Assembly (NCBI RefSeq): GCF_036569345.1
Contig: NZ_DATCQT010000052.1
Coordinates: 1 to 64,000, forward strand
Origin: Clostridium_AD sp036569345
GTDB taxonomy: Bacteria; Bacillota; Clostridia; Clostridiales; Clostridiaceae
Direction: 5' to 3'
DNA length: 64,000 nt
Shown here: one piece after another, positions 8,215 through 16,159 of the stretch
How positions within the stretch are numbered: the first letter of the stretch is position 1
How the letters are laid out: each line of letters starts with the position of its first letter
Position numbers and translations under genes: made by a program
Notes under the pieces: model-generated
Databases searched by the model: none
Seen by the model: only the letters and a program-made list of their open reading frames with translations
Told to the model about the DNA's origin: nothing

Positions 8215-9250
8215 TTTTCATTAACGATTCTATTTTATTGTTAATACCATTAATATCATTGATATTGATGGATTTTATTATATCATTATATTTTATAATG
8301 GCGCCCATTGTCATATCATCAGTTATAACTACTCCGGTAAAATTTAAAGTTCCTCTTAATATATCGGTTATAACAGTTTTTGACATACTCGCAGGATAAG
8401 CAGGGTCTATTTTATTAAGTAAGATATGTGACACCATAATGGCATCCACATTATTTTTTATAGCTTCTTTAAAAGGAACTAGTTCAAACGCATTAAGTTT
8501 TGCTAAATCCTTTTTTACTACGGGAAGTTCTAAATGTGAATCAACTGCTGTGTCCCCATGCCCAGGAAAGTGCTTTACAACAGAAATTATATTGTTATCC
8601 ATTATGCCTTCCATAGTTTTAATGCCTAATTTATTAACAATACTTGGGCTACTCCCAAAGGATCTGTCACCTATTATGGGATTATTAGGATTGCTATTTA
8701 TATCAAGTACTGGGGCGAAATCCATATTAAATCCAAAGGTTTTAAGTTCTTCTCCTATAATTTTTCCAATATTGTAACTTGAGATGCTATCGTTGTTTTT
8801 TCCTATAGTTTCATTTGATGGAAGCTTTTTAATTTCAGTTGGCATCCTTGATACCCTTCCACCTTCCTCATCTACAGATATAAACAAAGGTATTTTGTTT
8901 TGGGAATTCTTAGTTTTTAGTGAATTAGTTAGGCTAACTAATTGATTCGGATTATTTACATTTTTGCTAAATAAAATAACCCCGGAAACCTTATGTTCTT
9001 TAATCAAATTATTTATATTATTATCCAATGTAAAACCATCAAGTCCAACAATTACTAACTGACCAATTTTCTCGTCCAAACTCATAGCATTAATTTTGAT
9101 TTGTACTTTATCAATATTTTTAATTTTAGGCAAAATAACCTTGTCACTGGAACTAGGAATGGGACTAAGGCTAGGAATTGAATTACTACAACCAAATAGA
9201 AATAACCCACTAATTAACAATATGTTTATAATTAATTTTTGCCTTATCAA
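8210..9250 (-). CDS. nagZ: GH3 beta-N-acetylglucosaminidase lipoprotein (NagZ-like)
   Basis: Glycoside hydrolase family 3 enzyme, 346 aa. An N-terminal signal peptide ends in a lipobox (LFLFGC, C21), so it should be anchored outside the membrane, as for the Bacillus enzyme that trims cell-wall muropeptides. The single (beta/alpha)8 domain carries the NagZ signature KHFPGHGDTAVDSH (226-239, with the catalytic His/Asp) and TDDMTMG (nucleophile Asp around 311). A long C-terminal domain found in Bacillus NagZ is absent. The start is TTG at 9250 with AAAAGGAAG upstream; a nearby ATG at 9258 is in another frame. Cell-wall recycling is inferred from family membership. Confidence 0.88.
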   Translation of the reverse strand: MIRQKLIINILLISGLFLFGCSNSIPSLSPIPSSSDKVILPKIKNIDKVQIKINAMSLDEKIGQLVIVGLDGFTLDNNINNLIKEHKVSGVILFSKNVNNPNQLVSLTNSLKTKNSQNKIPLFISVDEEGGRVSRMPTEIKKLPSNETIGKNNDSISSYNIGKIIGEELKTFGFNMDFAPVLDINSNPNNPIIGDRSFGSSPSIVNKLGIKTMEGIMDNNIISVVKHFPGHGDTAVDSHLELPVVKKDLAKLNAFELVPFKEAIKNNVDAIMVSHILLNKIDPAYPASMSKTVITDILRGTLNFTGVVITDDMTMGAIIKYNDIIKSININDINGINNKIESLMKK

Positions 9251-9427
9251 ATTTCATCGCTTCCTTTTAAAATATTAGAATTCAATAAAAAAGAAAATTA
9301 TTAAATAATAATACTGTTTAATCCATATATTTTCAACATTTATATTTTTTACGTAATAATTATTAGATTAATTGGAAAACATAACTGTAAGTAAAAATAA
9401 GAAAGATCTTTTTATATAGGAGAGACT

Positions 9428-9934
9428 ATGTTTAAGAGCAAAAAATTTATATTTATGGATGTTGTGAGTGTGGATGGAAAGAAAATAGGTTTTATCAGAG
9501 ACTTACTAATAGATTTTAATAACGGTAAGGTACTTGGATTTGTAATATCTCCATATAATTTTTTCAGTAAAAATCTAAGTGTATTAAAAGAAGATATCAT
9601 ATATTTTAATAAGCATATGGTAGTTAAAAAGGTGGAGAAAAGTAGAAAATTATGTTTGCACAGCTTTATCAATATGGATGTAATAGATAAATGTGGAAAT
9701 ATATTTGGTATGGTAGAGGATATTAATTTTACATATGATACATTTGAAATAAAAGGAGTTATAGTTTCTTCAGGGTTTATTCCAAATTTGCTAAGAGGGA
9801 AAAGGATAATGTTAATAAATGAACTAATTCTTGGAGAAGAAAATATTCTGTATATTCCACATAGCGAAGAATATTATTTTAAAAGTATGCCACATAATTT
9901 TTTTGTAAAGGAAAAAATAAATGAAAAAAATTAA
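9428..9934 (+). CDS. PRC-barrel domain protein
   Basis: 168-aa protein with two PRC-barrel-like halves (about residues 5-75 and 80-150); each half has the pattern of a short beta strand, a Gly turn (VDGKKIGFIRDLLID; KCGNIFGMVEDINF) and a further strand. PRC barrels occur in RNA-processing, photosynthetic and sporulation proteins, and no specific function follows. GGAGAG precedes the ATG. It overlaps the membrane protein downstream by 14 bp, so the two are likely co-expressed. No signal peptide. Confidence 0.75.
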   Translation: MFKSKKFIFMDVVSVDGKKIGFIRDLLIDFNNGKVLGFVISPYNFFSKNLSVLKEDIIYFNKHMVVKKVEKSRKLCLHSFINMDVIDKCGNIFGMVEDINFTYDTFEIKGVIVSSGFIPNLLRGKRIMLINELILGEENILYIPHSEEYYFKSMPHNFFVKEKINEKN

Positions 9935-10949
9935 TAAAAAGAAGTTAACTATGACTATTGTATGTATAATTATTTTTATAGTTATAATCCTTATTGCAGT
10001 AAGAATACCTATTATTAAGCAAATAATAAATTTAGTTTTTATTTCTTTTATCGTTGCATATATACTAAAACCACTATATATGCTTTTAATTAAAAAAGGA
10101 GTAAATAAAAAAGCAGCTTCTGCTTTAATAATAGTAGGTTTAGCAGGCTTAATAGCATTAACCTTAATAGTTGTAATTCCATCACTTTTTAGAGAAAGTT
10201 TGTACATAAATAAGGCAATAAATGAACTTCAAAACTATTTGATTAATGCAAATATGAAGATAAAGGTATTAAGCACTAACAAAGTTATGAGTGGTATTAT
10301 AAATACTATATACAACAAGTCAAATGCTCAAATACTTTTAATATTTGATAAAATATTTAATTCCATCATGGGAATGGGTGAGAATATAATAACGTACATG
10401 CTTTCTCCCTTGATAATATATTACTTTTTATGTGATAGTGAAAATATGATAAATAAGGCTTTAATAGTTTTTCCGCCAGAAAGCAGAAACGTAATAAAAA
10501 AAATAATAGAGGATATTGATAAGGTATTGGGACGATATATTATAAGTCAACTTATTTTATGTGGGATTATAACTATTGCAACATTTTTTATTTTAATATT
10601 TATGAAAGTTGATTTTCCTTTGATACTTTCATTAATAAATGGAATTTTCAACATAATTCCTTATTTTGGACCTCTATTTGGGGTAATACCTATTATTTTA
10701 ATAGCGCTACTATCCTCACCAAAAATAGCTTTATATACAACGCTTTGGTTATTTGCACTTCAACAAATTGAAGGAAGTATATTGTCCCCAAAAATAATTG
10801 GAGAAAGTATTAGTATGCATCCATTGACAGTAATATTATTATTACTGATAGGTGGTAATGTTGGAGGTATTTTAGGAATGATACTAGCAGTTCCTCTAGG
10901 AGTAGTGATTAAAGTTATATACGAGGACTTAAACTATTATTTATTTTAG
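9921..10949 (+). CDS. AI-2E family (UPF0118) transporter
   Basis: Polytopic membrane protein of the AI-2E/YueF family (PF01594), 342 aa, with two N-terminal helices, a long hydrophilic segment (about 75-145) and five or six C-terminal helices. The family motif region FNIIPYFGPLFGVIPIIL is present. Members have been tied to autoinducer-2 export and to sodium/proton antiport; neither can be chosen here. It starts inside the end of the PRC-barrel gene. No terminator is evident before the alaS promoter at 11024. Confidence 0.85.
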   Translation: MKKINKKKLTMTIVCIIIFIVIILIAVRIPIIKQIINLVFISFIVAYILKPLYMLLIKKGVNKKAASALIIVGLAGLIALTLIVVIPSLFRESLYINKAINELQNYLINANMKIKVLSTNKVMSGIINTIYNKSNAQILLIFDKIFNSIMGMGENIITYMLSPLIIYYFLCDSENMINKALIVFPPESRNVIKKIIEDIDKVLGRYIISQLILCGIITIATFFILIFMKVDFPLILSLINGIFNIIPYFGPLFGVIPIILIALLSSPKIALYTTLWLFALQQIEGSILSPKIIGESISMHPLTVILLLLIGGNVGGILGMILAVPLGVVIKVIYEDLNYYLF

Positions 10950-11023
10950 TTATATCAAATACATTGTTCTATATTAAATTTAAATCAAATCTTCAAAAGA
11001 TTAATTTAAACATACCTTATATA

Positions 11024-11052
11024 TTGACAATAAGTATATTTTTGCTTATAAT
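11024..11052 (+). promoter_or_regulatory. alaS promoter
   Basis: TTGACA (11024-11029), a 17-bp spacer and TATAAT (11047-11052): a consensus sigma-A promoter. The predicted start near 11059 is the beginning of the T-box leader. Confidence 0.85.
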
Positions 11053-11058
11053 TTGTAT

Positions 11059-11285
11059 ATATAGAGGTATTAAGGTAATGATAAGAATTAGTAAATATAT
11101 TGTATCATATAGAGAGGAAGTGGAAGGTGAAAACTTCTTGATAAATGTATTGAAGCTATCTTTGAACTTTATTTTGTTGAGAGATATTGTTTGTAATAAT
11201 TTTAATTAATTATGAGGCAATATAATTAGGGTGGTAACGCGGAAAACTTTCGTCCCTTGTTTTTAGGGAAGTGAAGGTTTTTTTA
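11059..11285 (+). promoter_or_regulatory. Alanine T-box riboswitch of alaS
   Basis: The canonical T-box AGGGTGGTAACGCGG lies at 11228-11242 and is followed by a terminator hairpin (about 11245-11277) and a T-run (11278-11284). Upstream, a stem I apical region with a GGTG loop (around 11125) and an AGTA motif (around 11090) can be recognised, and a GCT triplet at 11155-11157 fits the specifier position, matching alanine. Uncharged tRNA-Ala should stabilise the antiterminator and allow alaS transcription. The T-box is certain; the stem I limits are approximate. Confidence 0.9.
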
Positions 11286-11330
11286 TTTTCTGATGAAAAC
11301 AAACATTGTAAAATAAACGGAGGAGATATT

Positions 11331-13991
11331 ATGGAAAAATTAGGGCTAAATGAAATTAGGGAATCCTTTCTGAAATTTTTTGAAAGCAAAGAACATCTTA
11401 GACTTGAGAGTTTTTCTCTAGTGCCTAAGAATGATAGCAGTTTATTACTTGTAAATGCAGGTATGCAACCATTAAAACCATATTTTACAGGAATTAAAAC
11501 ACCGCCTAATACTAGAATAACCAATTGCCAAAAATGTATTAGAACAGGAGATATTGAAAATGTAGGCAAGACCTCAAGACATGGTACTTTCTTTGAAATG
11601 CTTGGTAACTTCTCTTTTGGAGATTATTTCAAGAAAGAGATTATTCAATGGGCTTGGGAATATGTAACAATTGTTTTAGATATACCAAAAGATAATTTAT
11701 ATGTAACTATATATTTAGAAGATGATGAAGCTTTTGATGTTTGGACTAAAAACACCGATATTGATCCAGCACGTATATTCAGATTAGGGAAAGAAGAAAA
11801 TTTTTGGGAAATAGGTCAAGGACCTTGTGGTCCAAGTTCGGAAATACACTTTGATAGAAATGTAGAACTCGGTCAAATTAAAACTGAAGAAGAATTTCTT
11901 AAAGCAGGAAATGATGATAGAGTAATAGAATTTTGGAATTTAGTGTTCACTCAATTTAATAAGGATGAGCATGGGAACTACAACAAATTAACGAATCCTA
12001 ACATAGATACGGGGATGGGCCTTGAGAGAATAGCATCTATAATGCAGGGCACCGATAATATATTTGAAATTGATACTATAAAAAATATTTTAGAAGAGGT
12101 TTCAAGGATCTCAGGTGTTAAATGTGGGAAAAGCAGGGCAGAGGATATATCACTTCGAATAATAACAGACCATATTAGAAGCACAACATTTATGATAAGT
12201 GATGGTGTACTTCCGTCTAATGAGGGGATAGGTTATGTTTTAAGGCGATTACTAAGGCGTGCAGCAAGACACGGCAGATTACTTGGAATTGAAAATATTT
12301 TTTTAAATGAATTATGTGATACGGTGATTGAAAACTCATTTAAAGCTTACCCAGAGTTAAAAGAGAAAGCATCATATATTAAAAAGGTTATAAAAATTGA
12401 AGAAGAAAGATTTTTGGAAACTATAGATTCTGGTATGGATATTTTAAAGGCTTATATTGAAGAACTTAAGATGAGTGAACCTAAAGATGAAAATAGTAAA
12501 ATTTTAAGTGGGGATAAAGCATTTAAATTATATGATACCTATGGTTTTCCTTATGAGCTTACAGAGGAAATATTAGAAGACGTGGGCATGAAAATTGATT
12601 TAAAAGGATTTAATAGTGAAATGCAAAGTCAAAGACAAAGAGCAAGAGATGCTAGAGGACAATCAAATTACATGGGTAGTGGAGAAAGTGTATTGAATTT
12701 AATTCCTAAAGACATAGAAACAGAATTTGATGGATACGATAAAACGGAGTTGCAAGCAAAAGCTAAAGTTTTAATTAGTGGTGAAGAACTTGTTTCCGAA
12801 CTTTCAAAAGGTTTAAAAGGAATTATTGTAACAGAAATTACTCCTTTTTATGCTGAAATGGGTGGACAAATTGGAGATAAAGGAATTATTTTTAATGATA
12901 ATTTTAAAGCACAAGTTTACGATTGTCAAAAAAGTGCTTCAGGTAAAGTTGTACATTTTGTTAAAGTGCTTGAAGGTTTACTGCTACCAAATGAATTAGT
13001 AACTCTTAAGATTGATGAGAATAGAAGAACAGAAGTATGTAGAAATCATACTGCAACTCATATGTTACAAGAAGCATTAAAAAGAGTTTTAGGTGATCAC
13101 GTTCACCAATCAGGTTCTTATGTAAATCAGGAGAGACTAAGGTTCGACTTCACCCATTTTTCCGCACTAACGGAGGGTGAAATTATTAAGGTTCAAAAAA
13201 TTGTAAATGACAATATTATGAAGGCATATAAGGTTGAGACGAATGTTATGACTATAGATAAAGCTAAGGAAAGTGGCGCCATAGCATTGTTTGACGAAAA
13301 GTATCACAATGATGTTAGGGTAGTATCTGTAGGGGAGTATAGCAAGGAATTATGTGGTGGTACTCATGTTAGAAATTCAGGGGAAATCGGGCTCTTTAAA
13401 ATTCTATCAGAATCAGGAGTAGCAGCCGGAGTTAGAAGAATTGAAGCTATAACAGGTAGTAATTTTGTAGAATATATGGAAGATAAAAATAATTTATTAA
13501 AAGATATTTATGGTGAACTAAAATGCTCAGAAAAAGATATATTAAAAAAATTAGAAACTCAATTGTGTGAATTAAAAGACAAAGAAAAGGAAATAATATT
13601 ATTAAAGGGCAAGTTGGCTAGTTCGTCAGTTGATGAAATGTTAACTAATATTAAAGAGATAAAAGGTGTTAAAGTAATTTGCGGCGATGTGAAAGATATA
13701 GATGGAGATGCTTTGAGAGATTTAGCTGATAAACTTCGTGACAAACTTGGTGATGGTGTAGTTGTGCTTGGAAGTCACATAGATGATAAGGTAATATTTA
13801 TTGCAATGGCATCTAAATCAGCAATAGATAAAGGAATACATTGTGGAAAAATTATTAAAGAAGTTGCTAAAATCGCTGGTGGTGGTGGAGGTGGTAGACC
13901 TGATATGGCAGAGGCAGGTGGAAAACTTCCTGAAAAATTAAAACAAGCAATAGAGAATGTATCATCTATTATTGAAAGATTGGTAAAATAG
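11331..13991 (+). CDS. alaS: Alanyl-tRNA synthetase
   Basis: Class II synthetase charging tRNA-Ala, 886 aa, a usual length. The catalytic domain occupies the first 240 residues or so. The editing domain carries the zinc and catalytic set HTATH (about 573-577) and CGGTH (about 675-679). The C-Ala domain ends with the glycine-rich GGGGGGRPDMAEAGG. AGGAG precedes the ATG at 11331; an in-frame extension to 11271 would run through the T-box terminator and is rejected. It heads a cluster with ireB, ruvX and the DUF1292 gene, a conserved Firmicutes arrangement. Confidence 0.98.
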   Translation: MEKLGLNEIRESFLKFFESKEHLRLESFSLVPKNDSSLLLVNAGMQPLKPYFTGIKTPPNTRITNCQKCIRTGDIENVGKTSRHGTFFEMLGNFSFGDYFKKEIIQWAWEYVTIVLDIPKDNLYVTIYLEDDEAFDVWTKNTDIDPARIFRLGKEENFWEIGQGPCGPSSEIHFDRNVELGQIKTEEEFLKAGNDDRVIEFWNLVFTQFNKDEHGNYNKLTNPNIDTGMGLERIASIMQGTDNIFEIDTIKNILEEVSRISGVKCGKSRAEDISLRIITDHIRSTTFMISDGVLPSNEGIGYVLRRLLRRAARHGRLLGIENIFLNELCDTVIENSFKAYPELKEKASYIKKVIKIEEERFLETIDSGMDILKAYIEELKMSEPKDENSKILSGDKAFKLYDTYGFPYELTEEILEDVGMKIDLKGFNSEMQSQRQRARDARGQSNYMGSGESVLNLIPKDIETEFDGYDKTELQAKAKVLISGEELVSELSKGLKGIIVTEITPFYAEMGGQIGDKGIIFNDNFKAQVYDCQKSASGKVVHFVKVLEGLLLPNELVTLKIDENRRTEVCRNHTATHMLQEALKRVLGDHVHQSGSYVNQERLRFDFTHFSALTEGEIIKVQKIVNDNIMKAYKVETNVMTIDKAKESGAIALFDEKYHNDVRVVSVGEYSKELCGGTHVRNSGEIGLFKILSESGVAAGVRRIEAITGSNFVEYMEDKNNLLKDIYGELKCSEKDILKKLETQLCELKDKEKEIILLKGKLASSSVDEMLTNIKEIKGVKVICGDVKDIDGDALRDLADKLRDKLGDGVVVLGSHIDDKVIFIAMASKSAIDKGIHCGKIIKEVAKIAGGGGGGRPDMAEAGGKLPEKLKQAIENVSSIIERLVK

Positions 13992-14177
13992 TATACTTTT
14001 TGTAATAGTTGTTTTATAATATAATTAGCAACAAGTTATTTTATTATCGTTAGTATCTATAATGGTGTTTATTCTAACAAAAATCTGTAATGTATTGCCA
14101 TTCTATACAATTTCCTAATGTATTCAAATGGTGTAAATTACAGCGTTAAGCATATTATAAGGGAAGAGGTGTATGGA

Positions 14178-14435
14178 ATGGATAATAATGAAAATACAGT
14201 CCAATTTGATTTTGTAAAAGATAAAAAAGATTTAACAAAAACTATTTTGACTGACGTATACAATTCACTTATAAAAAAGGGATATAACCCAGTAAATCAA
14301 ATGGTAGGATATTTAATTTCTGGAGATCCAACATATATAACGAACTACAATGGAGCAAGAGCGTTAGTAAGAAAGCTAGAGAGAGATGAAATATTAGAAG
14401 AAGTTTTGAAATCTTATCTAGACATAAAAAAATAA
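14178..14435 (+). CDS. ireB: IreB family regulatory phosphoprotein (UPF0297)
   Basis: Small 85-aa protein of the IreB/YrzL family. In Enterococcus it is phosphorylated near its N-terminus by the PASTA kinase IreK and counteracts cephalosporin resistance. The N-terminus MDNNENTVQFDF keeps a threonine at position 7, and the GYNPVNQMVGYLISGDPTYI core is typical. The start at 14178 fits family length and has AAGAGGTG upstream; a longer frame to 14118 has no better site. It is the first of the ireB-ruvX-DUF1292 trio and is followed directly by a hairpin terminator. Kinase regulation is inferred from the family. Confidence 0.9.
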   Translation: MDNNENTVQFDFVKDKKDLTKTILTDVYNSLIKKGYNPVNQMVGYLISGDPTYITNYNGARALVRKLERDEILEEVLKSYLDIKK

Positions 14436-14462
14436 AATGCCCAAAAGGGCATTTTATTTTTT
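14431..14462 (+). terminator. Terminator after ireB
   Basis: A 12-bp perfect stem (14431-14442 and 14447-14458) with an AAAA loop and a following T-run. It overlaps the ireB stop codon and separates ireB from ruvX. Confidence 0.88.
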
Positions 14463-14507
14463 AAAGATGGGTTGTATTAATTAAACTATTATTAAAGGGG
14501 TATATGA

Positions 14508-14927
14508 ATGAGAGTATTAGGATTAGACATTGGAGACAGAACAATTGGCGTAGCTGTGTGTGACCCCTTAGGATTAACAGCACAAGGAATTACAACAATC
14601 AAAAGGAAAAGCATAGTCATAGACATTGAAGAAATCAAAAAAATATGTGTACAGTATGATGTAGAAACAATTGTATCAGGTCTTCCTAAGAACATGAATG
14701 GAACTATAGGACCACAAGGAGAAAAGGTTCAGCGCTTTTGCGAGAAACTTAAAGAAATTTTTAATTTTGAAGTAAAAATGTGGGATGAAAGATTAACTAC
14801 CGTAGCTGCAAATAGAGTAATGCTAGAGGGGGATTTGTCTAGGTCAAAACGAAAAAAAATTGTAGATAAAATCGCAGCTGTGTTCATATTGCAAGGATAT
14901 TTAGATAGTTTAGGCACACATTTATAA
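14508..14927 (+). CDS. ruvX: RuvX/YqgF pre-16S rRNA nuclease
   Basis: RNase H-fold protein, 139 aa, of the YqgF family (putative Holliday junction resolvase, shown in E. coli to process pre-16S rRNA). The N-terminal MRVLGLDIGDRTIGVAV carries the first catalytic Asp (D7); VSGLPKNMNGT and DERLTT supply the remaining acidic sites, and the C-terminal KIAAVFILQGYLD block is typical. AAAGGGG precedes the ATG. It lies between ireB and the DUF1292 gene, its usual place in Firmicutes. Confidence 0.93.
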   Translation: MRVLGLDIGDRTIGVAVCDPLGLTAQGITTIKRKSIVIDIEEIKKICVQYDVETIVSGLPKNMNGTIGPQGEKVQRFCEKLKEIFNFEVKMWDERLTTVAANRVMLEGDLSRSKRKKIVDKIAAVFILQGYLDSLGTHL

Positions 14928-15018
14928 GGCATATTTATATAAAAATATATATTTTAAAATACATATGAAATTAAGATTTAAATATTATTAATAATACAAT
15001 TAGAAAGGAGAAAATAAA

Positions 15019-15264
15019 ATGGATAACAATGTTGAAACTATACTATTAAACGATGAAGAGGGTAAGGAGATAGAATTTGATGTGCTAACGAAATTAGACA
15101 TTGAAGATAAAGAATATGTTATTGTTGCTCCAACTGGAGAAGAAGACATTGATGCTATTGCACTAAGAATTGATAAGGACGCAGAGGGCAACGATATTTT
15201 AGTTACAATAGAAGACGATGAAGAGTTTGAAATGATTTCAGAAGCTTACGATGCAATTTCTTAA
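15019..15264 (+). CDS. DUF1292 protein (YrzB family)
   Basis: Acidic 81-aa protein of unknown function, the third member of the conserved ireB-ruvX-yrzB trio. It is rich in Asp and Glu, has the DUF1292 pattern (LNDEEGKEIEFDVLTKLDIE, then YVIVAPT) and no membrane segment or signal peptide. AAAGGAG precedes the ATG. No terminator is seen before the fur promoter about 100 bp downstream. Confidence 0.88.
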   Translation: MDNNVETILLNDEEGKEIEFDVLTKLDIEDKEYVIVAPTGEEDIDAIALRIDKDAEGNDILVTIEDDEEFEMISEAYDAIS

Positions 15265-15354
15265 GGTGAGCATAACCCACAATTTAAAAGAAAGTCTTTA
15301 TTTGAGCAACTTTAGTGGAATTTTAGACAAATTAGCCTCTTTTATATAGACTAA

Positions 15355-15394
15355 ATGATTATCAATTGACAATATCATAATAAAGTATTAAAAT
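15355..15394 (+). promoter_or_regulatory. fur promoter with a possible Fur operator
   Basis: TTGACA (15366-15371), a 17-bp spacer and TAAAAT (15389-15394) form a strong promoter. An imperfect dyad, ATGAT at 15355-15359 and ATCAT at 15374-15378, spans the -35 element and has a TGATTATCA half resembling a Fur box. Autoregulation is plausible; the operator is a weak call. Confidence 0.6.
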
Positions 15395-15459
15395 GAATAT
15401 ATAGTAAATATAATTTACACTGATTAGTCAACTGATAGTTGTAGAAAAGGGGTATATAT

Positions 15460-15915
15460 ATGTCAAACATATCTCCAGAGAGCGTTGAGAGTTTAAAAGA
15501 ATCTTTAAAACAAGAGGGATATAAGTTAACTCCACAGAGGAGAGCAATCCTAAATGGAATAATTAAGAGTGAAGGTAGCCATCTTACTGCAGAAGAACTA
15601 TATGACCTTGTTAAAGTTGATTGCCCTGAAATAGGTCTTGCTACAATTTATAGGACAGTTCAACTTTTAGAAGAAATGGGTGTAATTAATAAGTTGGATT
15701 TAGATGATGGATGTAGCAGATATGAACTTAATCATGAAGATGAGAGACATCAACACCACCACATGATTTGTAATCGCTGTGGCGCAGTGCTCGAGGTAGA
15801 AGGAGATTTACTTGATGAGCTAGAAGCAATTGTTGAAAAAAAATACAATTTTAAGATTGAAGACCATAGTTTAAAATTTTATGGCATTTGTGAAAAGTGT
15901 CTAAGTAAACAATAA
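15460..15915 (+). CDS. fur: Fur-family metalloregulator
   Basis: 151-aa Fur superfamily repressor. The N-terminal winged helix (residues 10-85, LTPQRRAILNGI and GLATIYRTVQLLEEMG) is followed by the metal-binding dimerisation domain with a His-rich segment RHQHHHMICNRCG and two structural zinc pairs, C104/C107 and C144/C147. Position after alaS-ireB-ruvX-DUF1292 and the HHH motif favour Fur (iron) over PerR or Zur, but the metal is not proven by sequence. AAAAGGGG precedes the ATG. It is monocistronic with its own promoter. Confidence 0.85.
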   Translation: MSNISPESVESLKESLKQEGYKLTPQRRAILNGIIKSEGSHLTAEELYDLVKVDCPEIGLATIYRTVQLLEEMGVINKLDLDDGCSRYELNHEDERHQHHHMICNRCGAVLEVEGDLLDELEAIVEKKYNFKIEDHSLKFYGICEKCLSKQ

Positions 15916-16033
15916 ATACTTTAAAAAGAATTTATAGGTAACTTTTAGATTAATATGGGATGATGAGATGAAATTACTAAGTGATATTAGGCAATTAAAT
16001 TCGTCATTTAGTGATAATGAATAATAGACATAG

Positions 16034-16062
16034 TTGACTTTTTTGCAAGATAATATTAAAAT
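16034..16062 (+). promoter_or_regulatory. typA promoter
   Basis: TTGACT (16034-16039), a 17-bp spacer and TAAAAT (16057-16062). The predicted start near 16069 puts a terminator-like hairpin within the first 45 nt of the typA transcript. Confidence 0.75.
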
Positions 16063-16078
16063 AAGTATAGTAAATGCG

Positions 16079-16113
16079 AAAATTGGATACTTCAAGACGT
16101 ATCCAATTTTTGT
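16079..16113 (+). terminator. Terminator-like hairpin in the typA leader
   Basis: A perfect 12-bp stem (16079-16090 and 16099-16110) with an 8-base loop, followed by T-rich sequence. It lies downstream of the typA promoter and could either end the fur transcript or attenuate typA. Confidence 0.7.
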
Positions 16114-16159
16114 TTGTGTAAAATGTGTGAACTTACGAAAAAAAAATTGGAGGATTAAT

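Noticed and set aside
8193..8777. Plus-strand open frames opposite the GH3 gene
   Set aside because: Antisense frames without ribosome binding sites; the minus-strand product has clear GH3 motifs and a lipobox.
10964..11209. 81-codon open frame with hydrophobic segment between the AI-2E gene and alaS
   Set aside because: It covers the alaS promoter and the T-box stem I and has no ribosome binding site; the RNA leader explains the sequence.
11271..11330. 20-residue N-terminal extension of AlaS
   Set aside because: It is encoded by the T-box terminator; family length and the AGGAG site support 11331.
16034..16159. 42-residue N-terminal extension of TypA
   Set aside because: It spans the promoter and hairpin; the family starts at the MNLFTRNDVRN segment.
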